Assembly (NCBI GenBank): GCA_013398275.1
Contig: VZSE01004122.1
Span: forward strand, 124,955 to 188,954
Reading direction: 5' to 3'
Source of the DNA: Promerops cafer
Taxonomy: Eukaryota; Chordata; Aves; Passeriformes; Nectariniidae
Length of the DNA: 64,000 nt
A model generated the notes under the pieces. That model saw only the letters and a list, made by a program, of their open reading frames with translations. It was not told the DNA's origin and did not search any database. The translations under genes were made by a program, and so were the position numbers. Shown piece by piece: positions 10,750 through 22,248 of the stretch (position 1 is the stretch's first letter; every line of letters begins with the position of its first letter).

Positions 10750-13055
10750 CTAAGATTAGAGATGGAAACTATCTTGAGATGTTATGGCAGTCTCTCTGTG
10801 CATATGAAAGCATTACTTTAATCACACCGATATAAGTCAATATTTAAATTGCGGTTTCTCATATATACTCTCTCTACCAAATAAATCCTACATCAATTTA
10901 TCACCAACTTGATATTACCACAAACCCCCAGCCACTAGCTAAACACTGCTCCTATTGTACAATAGTGGCAGTCATGATGCTCCAGAGCTGCTTTTTAACT
11001 GCAGTAAATGACACTTTCCAAAATCCTTTTACAGGCATCAAATATTTTTCAACTATAAATTGCAAACTAGTCAATGAATATATAGCCAGAACTTTTGTTT
11101 GCATCAACGATACTGCCCACCTTATATTTAATCTGAAAAACTATCAACTAGCTCTGATTATTATATACTTCACCACACTTAAAATTATGAACTTCAGGTC
11201 TAAACTAATATATGCCTGGAAAAAAAAAAAAGAGAAACAACAGGTTCTCCACGGAAAAATGCATAAAGGTGAAATTAATAAGGATTTCCATCAAGAGTTG
11301 GGCACACTGGTAGAAGAAAACCAATTTATGCTTTCTTAACCAAAATCTGTAAGAATCTCTAATAGAATAGCTTGATTAATTTACAAGTTTTCATTCTGAA
11401 CAGGTATAAAGGACTTTGACCAGACAGAATCTGATATCAACACTGGAAGACAAGGATAAGCTACAAGAAGAGTCACATTTACTGCTCAGTAATTAGTGAA
11501 CAGATATGCAAATGACAACAGTGAATGCACAGGCCACAATAAAAATCCCTTCTCTTGTCTAAGAATGTATTATTGAAAAAGCAAAAAGTTTCTCATAAAA
11601 GCATAGAGCAAATTCCTAACACACACAGATGATAGTCAGTTTATGTCAGAAAATGGAATCAAAGTTTGGACACTGTCACCACACTTGCAAGAACACAGTA
11701 CAGGAAAAGCAGAAGAGCACAAATCTGATGGACGAACAAAGAGAACATTTCAAACATGGAGTTGTTGCTCTGAAAGAATTCTGTTAGATTCCTCCAGTCT
11801 TAGCAAATAAAATCTTTCAAAAATGCATCAAAAGTTTGTCGGGTAGATTGACAGAGGGGTGGATTGAAAGAGTTTCAGAAATTTATCTGTTTTCATCTGA
11901 CTACACACTTCTCTGTGGCACAGGGCTACTCTCCATCTTCATTTTTTTTTGCTTAAAAATGGTAATAATAAGAGTTTCACATACACATTTTCTGAATGTC
12001 TTCTCCTTGCCTACCACTGGTTTAAAGAAGTGTTCAACATAACTGTTAAGATGGTAAGTATAAAAGGAAGTACCTACTTGTTAGTGTACAGGAGGATACT
12101 ATAGAACATTTACAAATATCTATAGAGGTCTGCAGTAGAAGACAAGGTTCAGAGTATAACAAGAGAAAAAAGGAGAGTTCCTGTGTTCAGCATTAAATTT
12201 GTCCTATAGAGGAAGAAAATATGAAAGAAATTGGCTTGATCATTTAGGAAACGTGCAGAAAGCTGACAAACATTTATCTCCCTAAATAAATATTTTTTTC
12301 CCCTAGATATAGCTAGATGATCAAGTCTCAAGCTGTTTAAAAAAAACTCTAACCCTAAACTTGGGTTTGCAATGCTCACTGTGCTACCTTTAATCTCCCT
12401 AAAAAGATTTTTGTCATAGTTCGAGAGTCCTCCTTAATGAGAAATATGTTTGAATATTCTATGCAACTTCAGGATTTACAACTTGAACAACCAGTAAGTT
12501 GTTTTAAAACCACAGCTGAACATGAACAATATGTATAGAAGATAAATCCACAACAAGAATATCCTGCACATGTCAGTCTCTGCCCCCACCATTGTAAGTG
12601 ACCAGGACAATGTCTTAAATACCAATAATCACAGAAATACACTTTAGTAATGACAAAGTATATAGAAAACAAAAAAGGGTATGACTTGAAGTAATACAAC
12701 AGCTATCTGTATCATGATACACTGCATATAGTAGAGAAATTAAAGTTTGGTTACAAGCCCTACAGTATCTCATGGTAAAGCTCTATTACATTAAGTAATA
12801 CATAATTGGTCAGTGGCAATCATGGCTAATACTACCAATTAGTACTGTAAAAGTGAACTCAGAATTTGGAAAGATCATAATCCATAACTTTAAACATCAT
12901 AGATACTGCCTTAAACAAAAATAGTACCCTGTGTAGAATTTTTATCTTGCATTTGTTCTTATCCCCAAAGTAAAGGAAATCAACATTTCACCAAAAGCAC
13001 CCTGAGAATACTTCTGATAATTCAAGAACACTCAGTTTGCAAGAAATGTCAATAC
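10750..13055. other. Intron between exons 13056 and 10684
   Basis: 2.3 kb of AT-rich sequence, the largest gap within the lower array. I searched for R, F, H and L type exons by their splice and peptide patterns and saw none. Confidence 0.65.
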
Positions 13056-13133
13056 CAGACTGAGTTGATGGTATTTCCGTGACTCCAGATGCTTTAGATG
13101 GGAATTGAGAAACTGTCTGTGTTTCATTAAGAG
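13056..13133 (-). CDS. ABI3BP: ABI3BP array exon, F-type
   Basis: This 78-bp exon is phase 1 at both ends. It encodes ALNETQTVSQFPSKASGVTE and then IPSTQSG. A-x-N-E-T links it to the founder-like exon at 32169, and T-Q-T-V-S links it to 23414. N-E-T is a possible N-glycosylation site. The acceptor is TTTTCTGTGCAG. The donor is TCTG followed by GTATTG, weaker than the GTAA of most array exons. Confidence 0.82.
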
Positions 13134-14632
13134 CTGCACAGAAAATCTGGATTTAAAGTGCTGAGGAATCTGACTGTTGCTGGGATAGCAAACACACAAG
13201 CTGTGTTGTTCAAGATGATGTCACTGCAAACACAAGCAAGATACTGGACACTTCAAAGTCCTTTCTGAATTATGTGAATAAAGAGAAAGACATGCAGCCC
13301 AATATGGTGACCAGAAGATCCAGTATCTGACACTAGACAGAACTCCTGAGATTATTCTTCTACACTTTCTGGAGTTTAAATTACACTAGCAGAAAGAAGA
13401 AATTCATACAAGTTGGTGAAAAAGATTAGTCTTTTGGCACTTTGTACCAAAAATGCTTTCTAGATGCTGATCAAGAAGTGACAGATACAAAACTGTCCTT
13501 TAACAGGCTGGCCATTTAGACTTAGAATAAAATGTGTTCACAGCAGAAAAAAGGCAGCCAGTGGCAATGTGATGAAATTTAAACCTAACTGCTTTTTTCT
13601 GCAAGGGAGCAACTTAACAAGTAACAACTTGAAATAGACTTTGGAACAAATTGTGATTATTGAATGGAAATTAAATATTTCTTCTTGCAGGGACACTAAA
13701 CAAAACAGAACCTTAAGCACTGATAAAACTGCATTTGTTCATTGTCCCATTTTATAAGGTATTGGTAAGTTAGCTTATTTTATGAATTGAGGAAGTAGAA
13801 GAAGCCTAAAGGATAAATGCTGATAAGGGAGAACAGGAAAATGATATTGATTATTACATATTATTAGTTGTAGTTAATTTTAATATCAATAAAATACTAT
13901 CAATCCACCAGTACAATTTAACTGGCGTCTGGTATAACAGGTTTCAAAGGTGTTTGGAAGCATCAGAGCTACCATGGAAGTATCTGGTCAAGAGCAATTT
14001 GTTGCAAATGTTTTCTTAAAATTGCAATGTCGTGCCTTTTATTTGCAAAGTTGTGCTCAAGCAATATAGCAACACACGTGACATTGCACATTTTTGTTTC
14101 TATTAGTCTCGTGCCAGTGCAGTCTCCCTTTCTCACAGCAAAATGTCTAACTTAATCATTGCTTTAAATATATTCAAATTAAAGTATTTAAAGGTCTGTT
14201 CTCCACCATTTTGAACCCTATATGTTCATTGCTATAGTTCCTGCTATTTCTGTGGGACTTACTCAACAGTTTCAACTTCGAATGGTTTCATTCAGGGGTT
14301 TAAACAGAACTTATGTTACCTTTCAGTCTATCCCTCTGCAGTATTACAACTTAAAAAGAGAACTCTGTTTCATGTAATAAGACATGCCCATTAACACCAA
14401 ACACAGCAATACAGACTTGAAAATATACCAGGAATATAGGCCAAAATTAAAAGAGAATATTTACTATTTCATGCAAAATTTCCTAAATTAGTCTGGTATT
14501 TGAAAGAGCAACTTAATTACAACAGTTCTGAAGTTATTTTGAGTCATATTAAACTTTACTAACGATATACAAGTTTTTTCATTAAAATCTCTGGGGCAAT
14601 TTCTATTTAAAATCACATTTTTCAAGTATTAC

Positions 14633-14707
14633 CAGGAACAGTTGATGGCATTTCTTGGATGCCTGATGTTTCAGATCTTGAAGAAATGTGCTGATTTTCA
14701 TCAAAAG
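14633..14707 (-). CDS. ABI3BP: ABI3BP array exon, F-type
   Basis: This 75-bp exon is phase 1 at both ends. It encodes AFDENQHISSRSETSGIQEM and then PSTVPG. The acceptor is GATTTTCTTTCAG and the donor is CCTG followed by GTAATA. It is the clearest example of the F type, sharing A-F-x-E-x-Q with 23414 and E-M-P with 20665. Confidence 0.86.
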
Positions 14708-15229
14708 CTGAAAGAAAATCTGGAGTTAAAATTAGAACTGGCTTCAGATCCACAGTATTTGGCCAGTAGCTGTTGGGCAGATCAAAACAACATTGATGTG
14801 AGATCAAGCCAGGTGACAACAGCTGTAAAGATCAACTGAGAAATGAGGTGTTACATGAACACTGAAGCTGGTGTGAAATGAAGGAGGGTCAATTCCAGTA
14901 GCTCATGTGAGGCAATCTTCTCACTGGCCTCTTTTTTAAAAGTACTTATTCTTTGAAAGAAAACTGCAGCTACCAGAAGAAACCTAGAGGCAACATAAGC
15001 CAGCAAGGTCTATTTGTGGATTGTTATTCAGTCACTGTGGGGAATTATTTTCCAGCTTAGATTGCACAGAAGTGGCTGAGTTGAGCAGGGGTGGGGGTGG
15101 AGTGTGGGGAGAAAGCCCAGCATCAAGCAGTCTTCGAAGCAACGTGTCTGAATGAAGCTTGGCACTCCCCACAGCTGCTGGAAGAGATGGCAAGCAATGG
15201 AAAAGCTAATGGAATGATAAGCTATTTAC

Positions 15230-15295
15230 CCATCATGCTCCCTCTGGTTTCCATGGAGGGATGAGAAGTGATTTTCAGGCCTGGTCTCCGGGTAG
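15230..15295 (-). CDS. ABI3BP: ABI3BP array exon, R-type
   Basis: This 66-bp exon is phase 1 at both ends. It encodes ATRRPGLKITSHPSMETRGS and then MMG. The A-T-R-R-P-x-L-K start and the acceptor TTTGATCTTAG match the exons at 18899 and 8621. The donor is ATGG followed by GTAAAT. The intron just upstream is GC-richer than average and may be an older relative of the duplicated block. Confidence 0.85.
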
Positions 15296-17217
15296 CTAAG
15301 ATCAAATATGAAAAAAATCTTGAAACAGTAAGTGAGATCAGCCTTAGATAAGGTGATCTTCAGCCCTTAGCACATCCAAGGGACATACATTTATTTTATA
15401 TTTCTTGTATACACATTTCTAATTGATATTTGCAGTAGCCTACTCCATTTCTGTCTCATGGGGTAATTTTTTTTTGGATACATAACATCTAATTTTAGGC
15501 ATTAGCTACTAAGCCAGATTTCTGCATCTGTTTATAAAATTCTATCCAATAGCAACAGCTGACAGCAGACCCCTTCTCCCCTACACTTCAGTTTGGATGT
15601 GCCAGACAAGTCTGTTAAATAAGGAGTTGCAAATGCCCAATATTATTTTGATACAGCATGCACACATTTTTCACACACGTGGTATCAAAATATTTTCCTA
15701 CAAATTCATATTTTGGCCAAGAATCAGATTTTCCCTGCAACTGCCACAAAGCTACTTTAATAGATGCAGGATTTTTGAGACAGACTATCCTTTGCCGGAA
15801 AACGGCTTAAAAATATTTTTATGTTTTTCTGACAATACATTAATAAAAACACAAATGCAAAAAAAAAAAAACCAACAAAAAAACCCCCAAACCAAAACCA
15901 CAACCCCCCCCAACAAACCCAGATTCCATCAGCCCCTAAGACCACCATTGCCATTAGAGAAATTGTACAGCCTAGAGCATGAAAGAAACATTTCTATGAG
16001 TGGTATTACATGAAAAAATGAAGAGTGGGTACTCTCAAGGTTAAGAACATTCATAATTTAATAAAGTGTAAGGCCAAGCAATAAGTAATCTAAGTAGCCC
16101 AGTTCTTTAAATCAAGAGAGAAGGCTGTGGTAACTTGGTGAGTACAATACTGCAGACAACAGCAAAGTCATGCCTGATAAAGTGCTAGAAGTCTTCTGTC
16201 TACTGAAGATAGAAAGGACCTTGGATAGATAGAGTTCTCAACTTCAAAAGAAAACAAAAATATTGCATTCATGCAGAGGCAAGATAACTGTCAGCACCAC
16301 CCACTGAGTATTAGTACAGCTGTATCATGTTTGTGTTCAGTGTGAATTCTGCAATAGATAAAAGCTTTTCTAAATTTATCTGTGAAGAGAAGCTAAAAGG
16401 ATGTTGACCAAACTGTAACCAAATAAGACTAGATAAAACACAAATAGTGTATGTGTGTTGTAATTAGCTAATCTTCAGATGATGAACTATGTCAATGCTC
16501 ATTTACCCAATTCCATTTGATTAGTCCCCAGAAAGAGAGTGATGTTTGATACACTGATGGAATAAAATCTCACTTGTTAAATCATGCTAGCATGAACAGA
16601 ACCAAAGCTGAGAACCTCACAGCAGCCTTCTACTATTTTTTATGACTATATGGGAAAATCTCATGCTCAAATACATGCATAAATTGTGCCTAAAAACCTA
16701 TATTCATGAATAAATGGAGAGAAATAATAAATTATTAGCAGAAGTAACTGTGAAAATAACTTTTAGCACCAAAATGCTGTACTGCAGCAGCCTTTTAAAT
16801 ATCAGAGACTACTTAAAAAAGTTATAACAGGAAACCAAAGTCCTCTTTAAAAGGTGTCTACTAGGTAAAGAAAAACATTCCCCCTGCAAAGCATAACTGT
16901 TATGCTGATATCCCAAAATTCATCAAAGCCTGAGAGTTTCCTCTTAAGTGCTAAATTCTGCCCCACTGACCACAACAGAACCCTTCAGTAATACAATACT
17001 AGCCTGAAAGAGCCAGGTGGTATCAAGATCACTTACTTGAGGCTGGAACTGATAATTCTACACTGATAATTACTACAAATAACATGAAGCCATAATGAAC
17101 AAATGAAAGATCTCTGGAGGCAACATTAAAAATACAGGATATAAAACAGACATCAGAATCGTACCACTTGAATATCAAGAAAAATCAAGGATAGGTAATA
17201 AAATAAATGCCATTTAC
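15296..17217. other. Intron between exons 17218 and 15230
   Basis: 1.9 kb, AT-rich, with the A/C low-complexity tract at 15856-15921. By analogy with the other series an L-type exon could be expected here, but no DLEISMP-like sequence was found. Confidence 0.65.
15856..15921. repeat. A/C-rich low-complexity tract
   Basis: An A13 run followed by CAACAAAAAAACCCCC-type sequence and a run of eight Cs, with no G until 15921. It is non-coding and lies in the intron between exons 15230 and 17218. It generates artificial open frames on both strands. Confidence 0.85.
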
Positions 17218-17292
17218 CAGTCTCTTGTTCTGACATTTTTGCAGATGTAGAAGTTTGAGGAGTGGTAGTAACATGAAGAAAGTCATGTGGGG
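17218..17292 (-). CDS. ABI3BP: ABI3BP array exon, H-type
   Basis: This 75-bp exon is phase 1 at both ends. It encodes APHDFLHVTTTPQTSTSAKM and then SEQETG, a close paralogue of the exon at 22180. The acceptor is CATTTTTTCCAG and the donor is ACTG followed by GTAAAT. It completes the second R-F-H series; no L-type exon was found after it. Confidence 0.86.
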
Positions 17293-18239
17293 CTGGAAAA
17301 AATGATGGCTTATTATTTAAAAAATACATGAACCATCACACCATGGCATCACCTGCAACCATGGACTCAACTGTTTAGAGCACAAACAATAAAGAACAGA
17401 AAAAAGATATGTTCTACAAAATTAGGAGAATTTTAAAAAGAATGAGGTTAATATGCAAAGATGTGTAAAACCACACAAATATAGTGCAAAAAAACTAAAC
17501 AGAATGACAAGGAACATGGAAAAAATTCCCATGTGATTAGAAGGAATTCAAGATTGAAAAAGTACAAGAACCCTGGCCAAGAGAAGTCAAGGAGAAAGTG
17601 AATTTATGAGATGAAGATACTGGAAAAAATCCAATTTAAAAATTTGGCAAAAATAAAAGAACATAAAAAGTGATTCAGACAACATCACCAGGCAGGGAAA
17701 CAGAAATGAATATCCTTAGCCCAGCCAAATTTATATGCCTTGTTATAATTACAAGTATCTGATTTCTCCACTGTAAAAACAAGAAAGCCCAGAAAATTAC
17801 TTCAAGTAATGCAAAGTAGGGAATGTAAATTCCCTGGAAAAGATCCTGAAGTGTGTGAAATGTCTCAGTTGATATGAAAGCAAGACTGTTCCAGACAAAA
17901 GTGCCAAGTCACTTGATACTGTTCATTACATTTTTAACTTCCACTTAGCTTCAGATTTTAGGAACACCAGCCTGCTCAGGTTACCCCATGGGCCACAAAG
18001 TACTGCAGGGACACAGGACTGCTCTTGCACACCAGCCAGTGTGAAAGAAGCTGTTGCCACAAGCATCTCCCCCACAGACACCAAGTGCCATAGCCAGTGC
18101 CTGAACTAAACACGGTTTGCACGTACGGCCCCATTTGTATCTGCACTGCGGGTTTATCCCAATATAGGCCCAAGAGAAGTAACAGGTTGGCTAAAGGCAC
18201 AACAATATCTCTTGGGACACTGCTGCCTTGCACAGCTGT

Positions 18240-18320
18240 CAGATCTGCCAGAAATATTGTCAGTAAGAGAGGCTGCCAGTGTCTTAAACCACGAAAAAAC
18301 ATCCCAATATTCACCAAAAG
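18240..18320 (-). pseudogene. ABI3BP: F-type exon copy of ABI3BP with lost splice donor
   Basis: This is homologous along its length to the exon at 8064. It is open in the expected frame (A-F-G-E-Y-W-D-V-F-S-W-F-K-T-L-A-A-S) with the acceptor TTTTCAG intact. At the homologous donor the minus strand reads ATCTG followed by ACAGCT, where the other copy reads CTCTG followed by GTAGTG, so the GT has become AC (18238-18239). A nearby GT three bases on (GTGCAA) would keep phase but is a poor consensus. It is most likely skipped. Confidence 0.6.
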
Positions 18321-18898
18321 CTGAAAAGAGGTATCGATTTTATAAAACATAAAACAGCCTCAAAAGCAGCAGCAGGGCAGAGCATTCCCACTTCCAAGTG
18401 ATAGCAATGTAAAGGCATGGCCAGAAGAAAACCAGCAGCCTTGAAAGTCAGCGGTGAGGCAACCAAGAGATGCAGCCTTGCCCAAGGAATGCCTAGAGGG
18501 TGGCTGAACTGCTGTGCTGTGTTCTTGTGCCAGCCCAACTGGGTTTGCCTCCTAGGAACGCTGTCGTGTTTGAACGCATCAGAGGAAGCAAGGCCCACCA
18601 CCCAGACACAAAGAAGCAGGCAAATGGAGCTGAAGGCCAGGTGCAACAACGTGGTCTCTCTGCAGAATGTCACATGCATTCCTGCACAAAATGCTCATGG
18701 GCCATGGAAAAAAGCATGGGATCAAAGAACAGAATGGCAGAACCAGTGTGGCGTGTGCTTCGGCAAGCCAAGCTGCACCAACAAGTCTTCATCCTCTCCA
18801 TGGAAGATGACAAGGATGCCAGGTGGTTTGGGGTGGGAGGTGTGATGGGAAGTGAAAGAGGTGGGAGACAATGGGAAAAGAAGGCTGTTGCTAGTTAC

Positions 18899-18964
18899 CC
18901 ATCACAGTTTGTGGAGTTGCCAGGGAGGAAGGAGTGGTGGACTTCGGCCTTGGTCTTCGAGTGG
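18899..18964 (-). CDS. ABI3BP: ABI3BP array exon, R-type, copy 2 of the duplicated block
   Basis: This 66-bp exon is phase 1 at both ends. It encodes ATRRPRPKSTTPSLATPQTV and then MG, a typical basic Pro/Thr linker. It differs from the copy at 8621 by one base, which changes Thr to Ala at residue 2. The acceptor is TTTGATCTTAG and the donor is ATGG followed by GTAACT. Long open frames on the opposite strand across this block are a by-product of its higher GC. Confidence 0.84.
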
Positions 18965-19332
18965 CTAAGATCAAACACAGAAACCACCTTCAGGTCCTCT
19001 CACAGGCTGCTGTCACACGGGTCACATCAAGACAGAGCTATAGAGAAGGGGACGTGGCCCTGCTTGGGCCAGGCTACCGTGTCACAGCTTCACTCCCCGT
19101 GCTGGCACAGTGCTGCCTTTCAACTGGCACTGGCAGCCAAGGCATGAGAGGAAACCTAGAAATGGTTCCCCAGGACATTTACAGCTAGAAGAATTTTTAG
19201 TCAGGAGACACAAGGTTCCAGCCACATCACTGACCCACTCTTTGGGACACCAGCACATCTGAACAGGCTCATCTCTGCAGAGAAGAGCATTGCCAAAGTA
19301 AGCAGGGAAGGAGGGAATTGCTGGCTATTTAC

Positions 19333-19392
19333 CCATCCTTGGGGTTTCCCGTGAAGCAGACGAGGTCGATTCCAGCTCTGGTCTCTCGGTCG
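19333..19392 (-). CDS. ABI3BP: ABI3BP array exon, R'-type, copy 2 of the duplicated block
   Basis: This 60-bp exon is phase 1 at both ends. It encodes ATERPELESTSSASRETPRM and then G. The same exon occurs at 9055-9114 with no difference that I can see. The acceptor is TTCTGTGTCTGTAG and the donor is ATGG followed by GTAAAT. It lies inside the near-identical 1.08-kb block and is the shortest exon type in the array. Confidence 0.82.
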
Positions 19393-20664
19393 CTACAGAC
19401 ACAGAAATGATCTTGAGATATCCACTCAGCCTTACACCACAGCAATGCTAGCAAGACCAGCTCACACCACCTTAAATGTCTGTATTTAGGGCCATGAGTT
19501 CCCTTTCCTGGCAGTACCCTGTGCCTCACACCTGCAGTCAAGTGTCTTGCCGTGGTTGCAACTAACACAATACTCCCTGAGCCTCAGTAGCTAAATGGCT
19601 CTACATCTGCAGAAAATTGCCAAAATACCCAATTGACCAAACCACTGTTTACACTCCCTTGACCGATTCTAACAATTCTTGCAGCAGTAACATGGCAACT
19701 AAGAATCACATCTATGTATTTAGAATTCAAGATCTGATTCAACTTTTCCCTACAATCAGTGAAATCCTTCGTTCTATGGGTCGGAAACTACTGCCCCTGG
19801 CACTAATAAACACAGTGTAGAGAATTTATCTCTCTGTGTATAAATGCTTGCAAGCATGTGAAAAAAGGAAAATTTTCCACACAAGTCTAGCACATCTTAC
19901 AACTTACACTTGTACAACTCAACATCTCTTTGTACACTGAAGAACAAGTCCCTTTACTGATCTCATATCCTGTTATCCTAATTTTGCACAGGGAGAATGC
20001 ACAACCTAATACATAAACCAGTGTCAAATCTGGACTATGTGTACTCACTAGCACGTATTTCCCATTGCTTTGGGCTTTGTTTCAGGTTTAAGGCAGGCAA
20101 GACTTTTGACAGTTTACAAACATGCCCTTGGATGAAGCTGGTGGCAATAAGGAAATAGTGCTGAGTGATCCCTCTGGGATGTTTTGATATTCCCAGTCTT
20201 TGGAAATGGAAATTCTTCTGTTCAAGTCTCTTCAACTTGATCCTTTTCTAGAAACATTCAACATTCACTCACTAACCAAGGTGTTTATACCTACTTAAGA
20301 ACTGTACATAAATCTTTTTTTCTGCCTGTGGAGGAGCTTTTCCAATGTGCAAAAGGAACAAATTTGACATGTTAACATTCCTAACAATGGAATATAGATA
20401 CATATATTTATATATATATATCCATCTATACAAAGAATCCTTCACAAAAAAACCTGGACAAGCTAATTGTTTACCAACATTAAAAAATTAATCTTATCAT
20501 TGCAATATTTCATTTCATATATCTCAAAATTTGCAGCAGATGCAACTAGTTTCTGTCTCTCCAGCTTTATACAGAGCAAGTCAGAATAAACCCTCCATTT
20601 AGCTGTGTCTTTTGAGAGACTGCCTAGATGTAAGGAGAACTTCAGAGATGACAGATATCATTAC

Positions 20665-20739
20665 CAGCTGAGATTGGTGGCATTTCTGGCATGCCAGATG
20701 TTGTGAATCTTGAAGAAAGAGGCTTCCTTTCACCTAAAT
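20665..20739 (-). CDS. ABI3BP: ABI3BP array exon, F-type variant
   Basis: This 75-bp exon is phase 1 at both ends. It encodes DLGERKPLSSRFTTSGMPEM and then PPISAG. L-S-S-R-F-T-T-S-G-x-x-E-M-P aligns with I-S-S-R-S-E-T-S-G-x-x-E-M-P in the exon at 14633. The acceptor is ATCTTTCCAG and the donor is GCTG followed by GTAATG. It begins with Asp rather than the usual split Ala codon. Confidence 0.83.
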
Positions 20740-21403
20740 CTGGAAAGATAATCTTGTGTTAAAAGGCTTAATTGTCTCTTGAGCTACCTGAATAACTCAG
20801 GACTTGGCAAACAGATGTTACTTTGTTAAAATGGAAGCACAGGGAAAATTACTTGCAAGTCATCTGGGCATTTCTCTATCTCATGGACTGTTAGGCTGGT
20901 GTGGAAGTCAATGTGGAAACCAGGCGACCTAATTATTCTTACTAATGAGAATTCTTATTACCTAATAATCTTAGCACATAATGCATGGTAGATAGTAAGA
21001 AAACACCTTTGGATCCAGAAAGTAGGGGCCAGAGAGGGGCCAGCCTTTTAATGGAAACATTACACGCATGGAAACCTGTAGGTTTTTTATTCCCTCTCAA
21101 AACTAAGTTCTCAGCACAGAAAAAACCACCCAAAACTAAGAAAGGCAGGTCCACAGCTGGGAATCTTAATAATGAGAAAACCAAATACAACCAACTAAAG
21201 GGAACTCTCCTCTTTGCCTCTGATCCTTCATCTACAAAGATGAATAATGAGTACAAATGAGAATCTAGTTAACAACAGCAATAAGGGTATGAATTACTAT
21301 GATGGTGACAACTAAAGCAATGCAAAGCTTCCAAAAATAGCAGCAAGGATAAAAAAACAACCAAATTTTTGAGACTATAAAGAAGTCGACTTTTCAATTT
21401 TAC

Positions 21404-21480
21404 CCCATGCCATCCTAACAGCTGAAGCTGTGTAGTAATTACAGGCATGGATATTTCCAAATCAGTAATATCTCTAGCTG
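21404..21480 (-). pseudogene. ABI3BP: Broken L-type exon copy of ABI3BP (77 bp, frame lost)
   Basis: This is the paralogue of the intact exon at 6485: it encodes A-A-R-D-I-T followed by DLEISMPVITTQ, against SDDLEISMPPLS there. It has a usable acceptor (TTTTTTAACAG) and a GT at the expected end (GGG followed by GTAAAA), but the length is 77 bp, so it would leave phase 0 where the next exon (20665) needs phase 1. Read in the shifted frame, exon 20665 starts ATT TAG, an immediate stop. No in-phase GT is present inside the exon. It is therefore probably skipped, or its inclusion makes a truncated product; an assembly indel in the run of four Gs is the other explanation. Confidence 0.6.
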
Positions 21481-22179
21481 CTGTTAAAAAAACCCCAAAA
21501 AACCTGAGAAATAATTTCATGTAAGTAAATTAAGAAGGAACATCCAGTGGAGAGAAATTTTACCTTCCACTACTCTGCAAAGCATTTATTATTTTTTACT
21601 TAATTATTTAAAAACTAACCTCCTTTTTCCATTTCAAATACCATCACTAATGACTTAGTTGAAGATGTTAACTTGGGCATCCTCACCTACCTAAGGTTAC
21701 AGGAAAAACAATCCATTCCCAAAGCTATAACCCGAAGTATAGCTTAGTTGGAAAGGTCTGGCCTTAGTTGTGTTGACTTACTTATTTTAAGACAATACAT
21801 AGGAAAAAATCACAGCAAACTGTATGTGAAAAATTGACAGGATAAAAGAAACAAAAAAAATCTTATCACTAAAAAGCATGGTATTTTACTTGACTGGAAC
21901 AGCCTTAAGCCTTACAAAATTTAAATCTTTTCCTGACACAGTTCTTTTATCAATACTGCATTATTTGCAAGCTATTCTTGCAGACTTTCTCTAAACTTGT
22001 GCTCTGCCTGATCACAGGAATGAGGATGGTGGTACAGGAGTTGGAAAAATGTAGGGCATCACCCAAAGCAAGCAGTATGCAATAGCTGTCTGAAACCATT
22101 AACATGGAAGCAGCAACAAACTTTTCATCACCAACCAATCAAAAGGGTATGCTTCTGAAAGAATATTATTATAATTTAC

Positions 22180-22248
22180 CAGTGCCTGGCATTTCTGAAG
22201 ATGTAAAAGTTTGGGGAGTAGAAATAACATGAAGAAAGTCATGCGAAG
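22180..22248 (-). CDS. ABI3BP: ABI3BP array exon, H-type
   Basis: This 69-bp exon is phase 1 at both ends. It encodes ASHDFLHVISTPQTFTSSEM and then PGTG. It is clearly paralogous to the exon at 17218 (H-D-F-L-H-V and T-P-Q-T shared) and more distantly to 7602. The acceptor is TTTTATTTTCCAG and the donor is ACTG followed by GTAAAT. Confidence 0.85.

Larger units (their letters stand above)
18523..19607. repeat. Near-identical segmental duplication, copy 2
   Basis: This is the second copy of the block at 8246-9325, in the same orientation and 10.28 kb away. It contains the exons at 18899 and 19333. Immediately left, 18418-18522 is about 105 bp with no counterpart in copy 1, so one copy gained or lost a segment exactly at the edge of the high-identity core. 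Confidence 0.93.

Noticed and set aside
15597..16013. 138-codon plus-strand open frame
   Set aside because: Its length depends on the A/C low-complexity tract at 15856-15921. The translation there is Lys/Pro/Thr filler with no domain.
16503..16550. Possible R-type exon ending TTGG before GTAAAT
   Set aside because: The length from the best acceptor gives phase 0 at the end, and the translation does not resemble any array module.
17035..17060. GTAAGT donor after a short open stretch near exon 17218
   Set aside because: The only in-phase acceptor would give an exon of about a dozen bases.
18500..19147. 215-codon plus-strand open frame (and its twin at 8390-8869)
   Set aside because: It runs antisense across the genuine R exon at 18899 in the GC-richer duplicated block. 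It exists in both copies only because the blocks are nearly identical, and a single-base indel already changes its length. No recognisable protein family.
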